From: Bernardetia sp042180575
GTDB lineage: Bacteria > Bacteroidota > Bacteroidia > Cytophagales > Bernardetiaceae
Reading direction: 5' to 3'
Assembly: GCF_042180575.1 (NCBI RefSeq)
Contig: NZ_CP170094.1
Location: 5,518,001 to 5,582,000 of the forward strand
DNA length: 64,000 nucleotides
Positions 1-8,027 of the stretch are shown here, one piece after another (positions within the stretch are counted from its first letter, which is position 1; each line of letters starts with the position of its first letter). The translations under genes and the position numbers were made by a program. The notes beneath the pieces were generated by a model. That model had not been told where the DNA came from. It searched no databases and saw only the letters and a list, made by a program, of their open reading frames with translations.

Positions 1-1
1 T

Positions 2-1066
2 TCAATACAGAGTGTCTATAAACTATTTATCAGTTTTTTTTTATTGGTAGCTGTTACATCTTGTAATATAGGACAAGAAAGAAGCCTAACAGAAGATGAG
101 ATTTTAAAAATGAAAAAAGAGATGAATGATTCAATAATGGTTGTGCTTGACTCAATGAATAAAGTGAGTGTTTATATACCACCATTGTTTAATAAAGATA
201 TTATTGATTCCACTACTACCTATAAATTTCTTGAATTAGCTAAAGAAACAAATGGAGAACTAAAAGTACTTGTTAATTCAATGCTTATTACAAATGAAAT
301 AAAGTATATAATTGAAAAACATGCTGTTGATAATGCTGATATTCTGTTTTTGATAGATAAAACAGGTAGTATGCAAGATGATATTACAAATATTAAAAAG
401 GGATTAAATAGAATAATTACCTCAATAAAAAAATATGAGAATGTGAGAATTGGAATTGGTTTGTATGGTGATAAAAATGCCGATGGCATCAAATGGTATT
501 CTTTTAAAAACTTTGATACTGAACTAGAATCTGCAAGAAAATTTATCAATGGAATCAGAGTAACAGCAGGTGCTGATTATCCTGAATCTGTTTATGATGG
601 TTTTTTTGAAACTACAAAAGAAAATTTTTGGAAATCAACGAGTAAAAGAATGATTGTATTGATTGGAGATGCTCCTCCTTTAGAAAAACCATTGAGCAAT
701 TATTCTATGATAGATGTTATCAACAAAGCAAAAGAAGATAAAATTACAATGAATTTTTATCCAATTGTAATAGCTCCTTTGGGAGAATATGGACTTCCAG
801 TAGAAGAGTTGAGTTTTGAAGAAGCAAAATTAATTTCGTCTTTTTATCCAAATCCATCTTTAGGACAACTGAATATAAATTTTGAAAAAAACGATAACTA
901 TGAAATACAAATATTTGATGCTATGGGTACTTTAGTTTTAAAGGAAAGTTATACAGGAAATAAAATTTCTAAAGATTTATATAATTTAAAAAATGGGGTT
1001 TATATAGTCAGAGTTGTTAATTCTGAAAAGAAGTTTGAAGCTATAAAGCTTATTTTAAATAAATAA
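2..1066 (+). CDS. VWA-domain lipoprotein with T9SS C-terminal sorting domain (5' end outside window)
   Basis: The reading frame is open to the first bases of the window with no in-frame ATG before the hydrophobic stretch, so the start lies upstream. The visible N-terminus is a lipoprotein signal peptide ending in the lipobox VTSC (Cys near base 60). A von Willebrand A domain follows, with a MIDAS-like motif DKTGS in the context LFLIDKTGSMQDDI and the later segments GLYGD and LIGDAPP. The last 75 residues look like a type A T9SS sorting domain (FYPNPSLGQL, then IFDAMG, LKNGVYIVRV and a KLILNK end). The role is probably metal-dependent adhesion or binding at the surface. Having both a lipobox and a T9SS tail is odd. 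No partner is visible. Confidence 0.8.
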   Translation, partial: SIQSVYKLFISFFLLVAVTSCNIGQERSLTEDEILKMKKEMNDSIMVVLDSMNKVSVYIPPLFNKDIIDSTTTYKFLELAKETNGELKVLVNSMLITNEIKYIIEKHAVDNADILFLIDKTGSMQDDITNIKKGLNRIITSIKKYENVRIGIGLYGDKNADGIKWYSFKNFDTELESARKFINGIRVTAGADYPESVYDGFFETTKENFWKSTSKRMIVLIGDAPPLEKPLSNYSMIDVINKAKEDKITMNFYPIVIAPLGEYGLPVEELSFEEAKLISSFYPNPSLGQLNINFEKNDNYEIQIFDAMGTLVLKESYTGNKISKDLYNLKNGVYIVRVVNSEKKFEAIKLILNK

Positions 1067-1153
1067 TTTGTTAGAAATACTTGCATTTCTTGTTTTATTC
1101 AAAAATAATGTAGAATATTATCATTAAAACAAAAAACTAACAATTTACACAAC

Positions 1154-2093
1154 ATGACTTTTCTAGAATTAGCAGAAAAAGTATTACAAGAAACTCAAAC
1201 TCCAATGAAAGCAAATGATATTTGGACTTTTGGAGTAGAAAAAGGATATGATAAAATATTGGGTAGTTTGGGAAAAACTCCTTCAGCAACTTTAGGAGCA
1301 AGACTTTATACTTATGTTAGAGATAATCCTCAAAGTAATATGTCTTCTACGGACGCTCGCCCTAAAAAATTCTTTCTAAAATCTTTTGATAATGTAGAAA
1401 AACGAGTAGAAGAGGCAGAACAACAAGAAATAAAAGAAATAGAAAAAGAAACCAAGCAGCTCAAAAAGCTAGAAAAAGTAACCTATTTAGAAAAAGAATT
1501 GCACGCAGTTTTGGCTTATTATGCCTTTTATTATTTGCGTACTTATACCAAAACGATTAATCATTCAGCTTCTACAAAAAAAAGAATATGGCGAATGGAT
1601 ACACCCTGATATGGTAGGTTGCCACTTTTCAATAGAAGATTGGCAAAGTGAACTAACAGAGTTTAGCAATACAACAGGAAACCCAGCTTTCAAATTATAC
1701 TCTTTTGAGTTAAAACGAAAAATTACCTTCACAAACCTTAGAGAAGTATTTTTTCAAACAGTTTCGAATTCTTCTTGGGCAAATGAAAGTTATTTGGTTG
1801 CAGCAGAAATAGATTCAGATGAGGAATTTAGTAGTGAACTCAAACGTCTTTCTACTTCTTTTGGAATTGGAGTTATAAAATTGGATATTCAAGATCCAGA
1901 TAGTAGTGAAATTATTTTTCCTGCTCAAACTAGAGATATTTTAGATTGGGAAATGATGGATAAACTAACAAGAATGAATAAGGACTTTAAAGAGTTTTTG
2001 AAACGAATCAATAATGATATAAAAAGTAAAGAAATTCGTAAAGAATGGTACGATAAAATCACAGATAAAGAATTTTTAACTGATAAATTCTAA
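1154..2093 (+). pseudogene. HrgA-like HARE-HTH protein, frameshifted at an A8 run
   Basis: Two overlapping reading frames make one protein of about 313 residues. The first (1154-1609) starts with a HARE-HTH domain (MTFLELAEKVLQETQTPMKA, GLG-like ATLGARLYTYV), then a charged linker and the start of a second domain (LHAVLAYYAF). The second (useful from about 1584 to 2093) continues it: EYGEWIHPDMVGCHFSIEDW. The frames join at eight adenines (1576-1583); with seven, the product reads STKKEYGEWIHPD without a break. The full protein resembles the HrgA/COG2958 family, which I know from restriction-associated loci in Helicobacter; this is from recall. It could be a mutation, a sequencing error, or switching by slippage. 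The gene is followed 6 nt later by a deoxyribosyltransferase-like gene. Confidence 0.75.
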
Positions 2094-2099
2094 TACAAA

Positions 2100-2570
2100 A
2101 TGCCTACTTTCTACCCACCTCAAGAAATTCAACTTTCCCAAGACCAAAAAAGTATTTTCCTAGCAGGAAGTATCGACATGGGAAATGCCATTGATTGGCA
2201 ACAAGAAATTATTGATTCTTTCAAAGAAAATGAAGCTCTTTGTTTTCTCAACCCACGCAGAAAAGACTGGGATAGTTCTTGGGAACAAACCATCGAAAAC
2301 AAGCATTTCAATGAGCAAGTAACTTGGGAATTAGATGCGTTAGAAATGGCTGATTTGATTGTTTTTTATTTTGCGCCTACTTCAAAAGCTCCTATTAGTT
2401 TGTTGGAATTAGGACTTTTTGCAAGGAATAAAAATGTCATTGTTTGTTGTCCGACAGGTTATTGGAGAAAAGGAAATATCGATATTGTGTGTCAGAGATT
2501 TGGTGTGAAACAAGTGGAAAGTTTGGAAAAGTTGATAGAAGAAATCAACAGCACTTTCATTATTATCTAA
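2100..2570 (+). CDS. Nucleoside 2-deoxyribosyltransferase-like protein
   Basis: 156 residues, a usual length for the nucleoside deoxyribosyltransferase-like domain (Nuc_deoxyrib_tr_2). Visible family motifs: IFLAGSIDMG near the N-terminus, LNPRRKDWD, then FNEQVTWELDALE and ISLLELGLFA, which contribute the glycosidic-bond pocket and the Glu nucleophile in the family. The fold can act on deoxynucleosides or related nucleotides, including NAD-type molecules in some defence systems, but the substrate cannot be read from the sequence. It starts 6 nt after the frameshifted HrgA-like gene, so the two are probably co-transcribed, and it faces a sirtuin gene tail to tail. Family assignment is secure; role is not. 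Confidence 0.8.
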   Translation: MPTFYPPQEIQLSQDQKSIFLAGSIDMGNAIDWQQEIIDSFKENEALCFLNPRRKDWDSSWEQTIENKHFNEQVTWELDALEMADLIVFYFAPTSKAPISLLELGLFARNKNVIVCCPTGYWRKGNIDIVCQRFGVKQVESLEKLIEEINSTFIII

Positions 2571-2607
2571 TCTCAAAAATATCGGTGTATTTCCATTTTC
2601 TTAACTC

Positions 2608-3441
2608 CTAATTTCCATTCCCCAAATAAATATCAATTTCATTCAGAGCAGCCAAAGCACCTTTATCAATTCCGATATGAGGAGGTTTTATTTTGAAATC
2701 TTTTGGGTTGATACGCACAATTTTTGCATCATAATTACTCTTTAAAAAGCGTGTTTTCATCCGAACAGCCTGCACATGAGGACCTGAACCAATCTCAAAA
2801 ACAACAATATTTTTTCCTTTATTTTTATCTAAGAATTTCTGAAAGTTTTTTTCTTGTGCCTTGGTGCGAGTATTTACAAATGTATCATCTCTAAACATAT
2901 AGACATTCGGACGAGCCATAACTCTTGAATGAGGACACATTGGAAATCGATTATCAAAAATACCTAATTGAATTTGTTTTCCTGTGAGTTCTGTTTTCCA
3001 AATTTTATCAGAAAGTTTGTTGTTACTGCTTTGAAAATAAGCCAATGAACCATGTAATTCTCTTATTTTTTCTTCCTCAAAACCTGCTTTTTGAAAATGA
3101 GAATCGATATTTGAAGTAATTATAAAATAATCTAAATCAAATGTTGAAACCCATTTTTTTAGAATGTAAAATCCTTGATGAGGCTCAGTATTTTCATACT
3201 CTTCCATTCGTTTTCCAAATAAATCCCAACTATAAGCAGGATTTTCTAAAAATGCAGCAGGATTGACAGTTTCGAAAACAGTTTTTTCAGTTTCTGTTTC
3301 TACTTTTCCCCATTGTCCTCCATCTTGCCCACGATAATCTGCTAGTCCAGAATCTACACCCATTCCTGCTCCTGCTGTAATTACAATGGCATCAGCTTTT
3401 ATGAGCCAATTTTTTATAATTTCTAATGTTTGTTTTTCCAT
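2608..3441 (-). CDS. SIR2-family (sirtuin) protein with degenerate zinc module
   Basis: 277 residues. The NAD-binding start is typical (VITAGAGMGVDSGLADYRG), followed by the variant IITSNIDSHFQKAGF where most sirtuins have TQNID, and the catalytic His in RELHGSL. The small zinc module is poorly preserved: instead of two Cys-x2-Cys pairs only one Cys is visible (PMCPHSR). The C-terminal Rossmann part has FEIGSGPHVQAVR. In the family these enzymes use NAD to remove acyl groups, or hydrolyse NAD in defence systems. Loss of the zinc ligands points away from a standard protein deacetylase. It lies convergent with the deoxyribosyltransferase-like gene. Confidence 0.8.
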   Translation of the reverse strand: MEKQTLEIIKNWLIKADAIVITAGAGMGVDSGLADYRGQDGGQWGKVETETEKTVFETVNPAAFLENPAYSWDLFGKRMEEYENTEPHQGFYILKKWVSTFDLDYFIITSNIDSHFQKAGFEEEKIRELHGSLAYFQSSNNKLSDKIWKTELTGKQIQLGIFDNRFPMCPHSRVMARPNVYMFRDDTFVNTRTKAQEKNFQKFLDKNKGKNIVVFEIGSGPHVQAVRMKTRFLKSNYDAKIVRINPKDFKIKPPHIGIDKGALAALNEIDIYLGNGN

Positions 3442-3577
3442 TTTTTACTTCTTTCTGAGGAAATGTTATACTCCTCCGTAATTAGATTTTGAAACTTTCT
3501 CCTATCGGTACACCGTAAATAACGTTTATTTTAACAAATAATTGAACAGTCTTAGATAAAAATAATAGAATAAACAG

Positions 3578-3862
3578 CTAATCCTCATAATGACAAAAAT
3601 AAATTACACAAAAGCAGAAATAACGAAACTTTTTGTAATTGGTGGATGCTTGACTACTTGTGTTACCAAATTTGACTAAAATACTTTTCAAGGTGGGCAA
3701 ACCAAGTAGTTGACCTAGAAAAAATACAGTCTGCATTTTTTCAAAAAGCAGTTTATCAGATTCAGCTACATTAGAAATATCTAATTCTGAAAAAGTGGCT
3801 GAAAATTCATGTTCATTTTTTTTGTCAAAGAAACTATCTTTTTGGCTACTTTTTTTTATCAT
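3578..3862 (-). CDS. Small unrecognised ORF
   Basis: 94 codons starting with ATG, on the opposite strand to argH. The first 60 residues are charged and coding-like (KKNEHEFSATFSELD, then LLFEKMQTVFFLGQLLGLPT). The last 20 are rich in Cys, Phe and Tyr, which looks like translation of A+T-rich noncoding DNA after a lost stop or a frameshift. I do not recognise it. It may be the N-terminal relic of a larger gene or no gene at all. No Shine-Dalgarno-like sequence is evident. Confidence 0.3.
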   Translation of the reverse strand: MIKKSSQKDSFFDKKNEHEFSATFSELDISNVAESDKLLFEKMQTVFFLGQLLGLPTLKSILVKFGNTSSQASTNYKKFRYFCFCVIYFCHYED

Positions 3863-4031
3863 TGTAGTGTATTTTATAAAATCTAATTATTTATTTTGTG
3901 GTAAAAACAAATATAGGATTTTTGCAAAATATAATTACCGTACAAAGTTGATATTCAGCAAAATACGGCAGTTTTAAAAAGCTACAAATTAAAAGAATCA
4001 TTTTTGCAGATTTTTTTTTGAAATTTTGAAC

Positions 4032-4099
4032 ACCCTATCCTTAGGGTTTTGATAGGTAAAATTAAAAAAAACTCGCTGTTAGTGGTGTCTTCACCAACG
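4032..4099. repeat. Two intergenic hairpins upstream of argH, second is REP-like
   Basis: Hairpin ACCCTA-tcct-TAGGGT at 4032-4047, followed by Ts, and TGGTG-tctt-CACCA at 4083-4096 inside GCTGTTAGTGGTGTC. The second is a worn copy of the GTTGGTG/CACCAAC palindrome seen at 25138, 38709 and 39388. Either could end transcription coming from upstream or be part of the argH leader. Confidence 0.5.
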
Positions 4100-4121
4100 A
4101 TATAATTATAAAAAAAACATT

Positions 4122-5402
4122 ATGAAACTTTGGGATAAAGGCTATTCAATCAACAATTTAATCGAAACTTATACCGTCGGAAATGATAGAGTTTTGGATA
4201 TGAAACTTGCCAAATATGATGTTTTGGGAAATATTGCGCACGCCAAAATGTTACACAAAATTGGAATCTTGACAGAAAAAGAACTTCAAGATATTGAAAA
4301 AGGATTACAAGAAATTCAAACAGAAATTGAAGAAGGAACTTTCATTATTGAAGATAATTTTGAAGATGTTCATTCTAAAATAGAATTTCAACTTACTCAA
4401 AAAATTGGTGAAGCAGGTAAAAAAATTCATACAGCTCGTTCTCGTAACGACCAAGTTCTTGTTGATTTGCATTTGTATATAAAAGATGAGCTAAAAGAAA
4501 TCAAGGAACTTACTAAAAACCTGTTTGATTTATTCTTAAAACTGAGTGAAAAACATAAAGATATTCTAATTCCAGGGTACACACATTTACAGGTGGCGAT
4601 GCCTTCTTCTTTTGGATTGTGGTTTGGTGCGTATGCCGAAACATTGATTAGTGATGTGATTTTGCTAAATGCTGTTTATAAAATTACTGACCAAAACCCA
4701 CTCGGTTCGGCTGCTGGTTATGGAAGTTCTTTTCCGATTGATAGACAAATGACGACTGATTTATTAGGCTTTTCAACGCTCAATTACAACGTTATTGCTG
4801 CACAAATGAGTAGAGGGAAGTTAGAAAAAACGGTAGCTTTTGCTTTAGCATCACTAGCAGGAACACTTTCAAAATTTGCAATGGATGTTTGTTTGTACAA
4901 CAGTCAAAACTTTGGGTTCTTGAGTTTTCCAAAAGAACTGACGACAGGCTCTAGTATTATGCCTCACAAACAAAATCCTGATGTTTTTGAGCTTTTGAGA
5001 GGAAAAAGCAACAAAATTCAAAATCTTCCTGCCGAGCTGATTATGATTACCAATAATTTACCAAGTGGTTATCATAGAGATTTTCAACTTTTGAAAGGAA
5101 GTGTAATGGAAGCCATCGAAACAACAAAAGAAAATCTAATTGTTTGTCATTTTATGCTAGAAAATATTATTATTCACGAAAATATTATGGATAATTCGTT
5201 GTATGATTATGTGTATAGCGTTGAAGAACTCAATAAATTAGTGTTGAATGGAATGAGTTTTAGAGAAGCCTATCAACAACTAGGAAAACAGATTTTGGAA
5301 GGAAACTTTAATCCTGAAAAAACTGTACATCACACGCATGAGGGAAGTATCGGAAATCTTTGTTTGAAGGAAATTAAGGCGAAATTTGATAAGGTGTTTT
5401 AG
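4122..5402 (+). CDS. argH: Argininosuccinate lyase
   Basis: 426 residues, slightly short but usual for Bacteroidota. Splits argininosuccinate into arginine and fumarate in the cytoplasm, last step of arginine synthesis. Signatures visible: the N-terminal MKLWDKGYS (family LWGGRF position), HTARSRNDQV, and the fumarase/ASL signature GSSIMPHKQNPD. The ATG start fits the conserved N-terminus. The gene stands alone in its own transcription unit: hairpins lie on both sides (4032-4099 and 5433-5459) and no other arginine gene is in the window. Confidence 0.95.
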   Translation: MKLWDKGYSINNLIETYTVGNDRVLDMKLAKYDVLGNIAHAKMLHKIGILTEKELQDIEKGLQEIQTEIEEGTFIIEDNFEDVHSKIEFQLTQKIGEAGKKIHTARSRNDQVLVDLHLYIKDELKEIKELTKNLFDLFLKLSEKHKDILIPGYTHLQVAMPSSFGLWFGAYAETLISDVILLNAVYKITDQNPLGSAAGYGSSFPIDRQMTTDLLGFSTLNYNVIAAQMSRGKLEKTVAFALASLAGTLSKFAMDVCLYNSQNFGFLSFPKELTTGSSIMPHKQNPDVFELLRGKSNKIQNLPAELIMITNNLPSGYHRDFQLLKGSVMEAIETTKENLIVCHFMLENIIIHENIMDNSLYDYVYSVEELNKLVLNGMSFREAYQQLGKQILEGNFNPEKTVHHTHEGSIGNLCLKEIKAKFDKVF

Positions 5403-5432
5403 ATTCTTTTTCTATAAAACTTTTTTTTAACT

Positions 5433-5459
5433 TTGACAGTCCTTTCATAAGGCTGTCAA
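5433..5459. repeat. TTGACAG...CTGTCAA hairpin after argH, shared with MITE core
   Basis: Inverted repeat TTGACAG (5433-5439) and CTGTCAA (5453-5459) with an inner CCTT/AAGG. The preceding T run and AACTTTGACAGTCCTTTCA continue the likeness to the centre of the 195-bp MITE (7895-7932), suggesting a shared repeat module or a relic MITE. It may serve as the argH terminator. Confidence 0.6.
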
Positions 5460-5614
5460 TTTCTTTTATATTAGCCATTTTTTTAAGTGGTTCGGTAAAT
5501 AAAACCAAATATAATTATTTTTTATAATCTAGGTAAGTATTTTTTTGTTTTGGTGATAAAATACGATATTTGTATAGATAGAAATAGTGATTTTTACTAA
5601 AAAAGGAGGGAAGT

Positions 5615-6172
5615 ATGGAAAATATAGATAGTACATTATCAACGGATGAAATTGTAATAAAATATACTGATTTACTTCAAGAGTATGAGCATTTTTTGTA
5701 TGAATCAAAAGGAAAAATATCTAGTTTTTGGTTAGGTATTCAACTTTGGTTTATAGGTAAGATTATGCTTTATATTTTCATGTTTTTTATAAAAAATAAA
5801 TTAAAGAAAGAAGTTATTATTACGCCATTAAATTATAATGCATATTTATCGAAAAAAAATGAATTAAAACTTCTTTTAGAGCATAAAAAAGGACTTTTAA
5901 ATCATAAATCAGAACAAAAAGTATCTTGGGTTTTGCGTTCTTTTACAAAAAATCTATCAAAAATAATTTCTAAAGTAGAAGATTATACAAAACAATTAGA
6001 GTTTTCACTGGTCGAAGTAGAAAAGCAAATTGAACAAGAAATAGTCTTTATGAAAGATGTAAAAGAATTTGATTTTGATAATTATATTCAGCCACCAATA
6101 GACGAAAATATCATCGGTAGTATAGAAAGTGATGAAGATATAGAAGACCTTTTGAACTTATTAACAAAATAG
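5615..6172 (+). CDS. Membrane-anchored coiled-coil protein upstream of a PIN toxin gene
   Basis: 185 residues; I do not recognise a family. An N-terminal soluble part is followed by a hydrophobic segment at about residues 42-60 (FWLGIQLWFIGKIMLYIFMFFI), then basic residues and a long charged, probably coiled-coil region (about 78-150), and an acidic end (SIESDEDIEDLLN). A strong purine-rich ribosome site (AAAAGGAGGGAAG) precedes the ATG. The stop is one base before the ATG of the PIN-domain gene, so both must be translated from one message. By position it could be the antitoxin or a membrane partner of the PIN protein, but it has no AbrB or RHH features. Confidence 0.7.
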   Translation: MENIDSTLSTDEIVIKYTDLLQEYEHFLYESKGKISSFWLGIQLWFIGKIMLYIFMFFIKNKLKKEVIITPLNYNAYLSKKNELKLLLEHKKGLLNHKSEQKVSWVLRSFTKNLSKIISKVEDYTKQLEFSLVEVEKQIEQEIVFMKDVKEFDFDNYIQPPIDENIIGSIESDEDIEDLLNLLTK

Positions 6173-6173
6173 A

Positions 6174-6619
6174 ATGCGCTACTTATTAGACACAAATATA
6201 CTTTTACTTTTGGCTAGAGAAAGAGAGGAAGGCAAGATTATCAATGAAAAACTAAAACTAACTCATCCAGAAAATCAAGTATTTTTTTCTGTCGTAAGTA
6301 GAGGCGAAATATTTTCACTAGCTAGACAATCAAAATGGGGAAAAGTAAAATTGATAAATTAGAAACCTTACTTTCTAAGTTTGGAGAGATAAATATTACT
6401 CCTGCTATTGTCAAAAAATATACAGATATTGACGTTTATAGCCAAGGAAAAGAGCCTTCAAACCCTCTTCCGAGTGGAATAACAGCTAGAAATATGAGTA
6501 AAAATGATATTTGGATAGCTGCAACTGCTGCCGTTTCTTATTCTACTTTAGTTACTACAGATAAAGATTTTGGGTATTTAAGGGACGTTTTTATTAATCT
6601 TTTGGAGCTTAAAAGATAA
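6174..6619 (+). pseudogene. PIN-domain (VapC-like) nuclease, split in two frames at a GGGAAAA heptamer
   Basis: The first frame (6174-6362) encodes the PIN start MRYLLDTNILLLLAR, with the first catalytic Asp, and a SRGEIFSLARQSKWGK segment with the conserved Glu. The second (6335-6619) continues KSKIDKLETLLSKF and contains the remaining acidic positions (MSKNDIWIAATA, then TTDKDFGYL). Joined, they make about 148 residues, a normal VapC length. The join lies at G-GGA-AAA (6338-6344), a classical -1 slippery heptamer; a -1 slip there gives WGKSKID in one piece. It could be a one-base deletion or programmed frameshifting. VapC-type enzymes are Mg-dependent RNases that stop translation. Confidence 0.8.
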
Positions 6620-6764
6620 ATAGGCTTTTTACCTTAACGATGCTTTTAAGTTCGTTGGTGGTTAGAGAAAAACAAATTCTTGATTTCAATCAATGTTTTG
6701 AAAAGTAAAGGCTTGTATTTTTGTAGTAAATAATTAGTAGTCAAAACTTTAAAATTCTTTCTCT

Positions 6765-7412
6765 ATGAAAATGCAAGCCTCAAAACTCACTCAAAATCTA
6801 ACTGAAGAAATCAAAATGGTTATTCAAAAAGCTCATAAACTACAAGATTTATCAAATGATGAATTAAATTTTCGTCCGAATACAGAAAGTTGGACAATCT
6901 TGGAATGTATCGAACATCTAAACCGTTATAGTGATTTTTATTTACAGGAAATTGAAAAGCGAATTGATGAAAAAATGGATAAAAATAAAAGTACAAATAA
7001 TGGAAAATCAAAATTAAGTCAAGATTACATTTTCAAAAGTGGTTTTTTAGGAAATTATTCAGCTAATTCTATGCTACCAAATAGCAAAGGAAAAAAAGCA
7101 GGACAGATAAATAAAATGACAACTTTTAAAGACAAAAATCCAATTCATAGTGGCGTAGATAGAGGAGTTTTAGAAACTTTTATTGAAGACCAAAATGAAT
7201 TTATACGTCTTCTAGTAAAATCACAATACGTAGATTGGAATAAGACAAAGGTTTCATTAACGCTTCCCCTTTTGAAATTTAATTTAGGAGATACATTTCG
7301 TTTTGTAATAAATCATGAAATTAGACATTTTATCCAAATTTCAGTCATTTTATCTCATTCTGAAAACGACTTCTCCAAAAATAAAATAATTGAATATACC
7401 ATAAAATCCTAA
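6765..7412 (+). CDS. DinB-superfamily protein
   Basis: 215 residues, a four-helix-bundle DinB/YfiT-like protein. Metal-ligand candidates are His in ECIEHLNRY and the pair in NHEIRHFIQ near the C-terminus, the pattern of the family. Members bind a divalent metal; several act as thiol-dependent transferases, but substrates are mostly unknown. The start codon is the first ATG of MKMQASKLTQ; the Met two codons later is also possible. It appears to be a single-gene unit between the PIN gene and a long noncoding stretch with a MITE. Confidence 0.75.
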   Translation: MKMQASKLTQNLTEEIKMVIQKAHKLQDLSNDELNFRPNTESWTILECIEHLNRYSDFYLQEIEKRIDEKMDKNKSTNNGKSKLSQDYIFKSGFLGNYSANSMLPNSKGKKAGQINKMTTFKDKNPIHSGVDRGVLETFIEDQNEFIRLLVKSQYVDWNKTKVSLTLPLLKFNLGDTFRFVINHEIRHFIQISVILSHSENDFSKNKIIEYTIKS

Positions 7413-7689
7413 GAAGTCATTTTATCTCAAAAATAGTTTTTTTACTTTACTCACTATTTATTTTATTGTATTTTGTTATCGAAGTTGTTTAAAAATTAGG
7501 TTCTCTATCTGCTAGATGAATTCTTACATACAAGATAAGAAATTACATCTATTTTATCTACTACAAACCTAAAGGTTCATGTTATTTAAAAGATGCTATC
7601 AAATCATACAGTAAGTACAATCAAAAAAGTATAGAACTATTAGATTATGTTATAATGAATGATAAGTACTTGCTCATAAATAGTTTGCA

Positions 7690-7727
7690 TTATTTCTATA
7701 AGGTTTTTGAAAACCTTATAGAAATAA
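7690..7727. repeat. Perfect 18-bp stem hairpin
   Basis: TTATTTCTATAAGGTTTT (7690-7707), loop TG, and its exact complement (7710-7727). It lies in a gene relic and has no long T tract after it, so it is not a standard terminator. It could be a palindromic repeat or an insertion scar. Confidence 0.8.
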
Positions 7728-7832
7728 CTGCTTGATAATCAACAACTTAATTTTGATTGAAATAGTATAAACTAAATGTAGTCAAGTACTTAATAAAAGT
7801 GAGTTAATAATATCTGTACTACTAGGTTTATA

Positions 7833-8027
7833 CAGGGCATGTTCATAAAAAATAATTGAGCTTGTGAATATGTTTAATCAAATAAGTTATAGCATTTTTT
7901 TAACTTTGACAGTCCTTTCAGAAGGCTGTCAATAGTTGGAAAAATAAGCTCGTCTGTACCTAAACTATTGTCAGAGTTATTTTGGATTACCAAAAACTAC
8001 TGACAAAGTTTTTATGAACATGCCCTG
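7833..8027 (+). mobile_element. 195-bp MITE, copy 1, with 10-bp target site duplication
   Basis: The ends are 19-bp perfect inverted repeats (CAGGGCATGTTCATAAAAA). The flanks carry a perfect 10-bp duplication TAGGTTTATA (7823-7832 and 8028-8037). The inside has a TTGACAG/CTGTCAA hairpin and no ORF. The same 195 bases occur in reverse orientation at 25785-25979, with no difference that I could find on reading both. The element is therefore a recently active non-autonomous transposon; its transposase is not in the window. A 10-bp duplication would fit an IS4-like transposase, which is inference only. Confidence 0.95.

Larger units (their letters stand above)
3442..4121. other. Intergenic region with a doubtful small ORF and hairpins
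   Basis: 680 bases between the sirtuin gene and argH. It holds one small leftward ORF (3578-3862, listed separately), a short palindrome CGGTacACCG at 3516-3525, and two hairpins just before argH. I see no RNA gene. Confidence 0.5.

Noticed and set aside
1521..1583. Separate gene starting at 1521
   Set aside because: The first residues of this frame are an out-of-frame reading of the HrgA-like gene; only the part after the A8 tract is coding.
1576..1584. Programmed -1 frameshift in the HrgA-like gene
   Set aside because: The second frame is +1 relative to the first, so a -1 slip at the A tract would lead to the wrong frame. RNA polymerase slippage or mutation remains possible.
3795..3977. 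Rightward small ORF at 3795
   Set aside because: Very rich in Phe, Ser and Leu, starts in the complement of another doubtful ORF, and looks like noncoding A+T-rich DNA.
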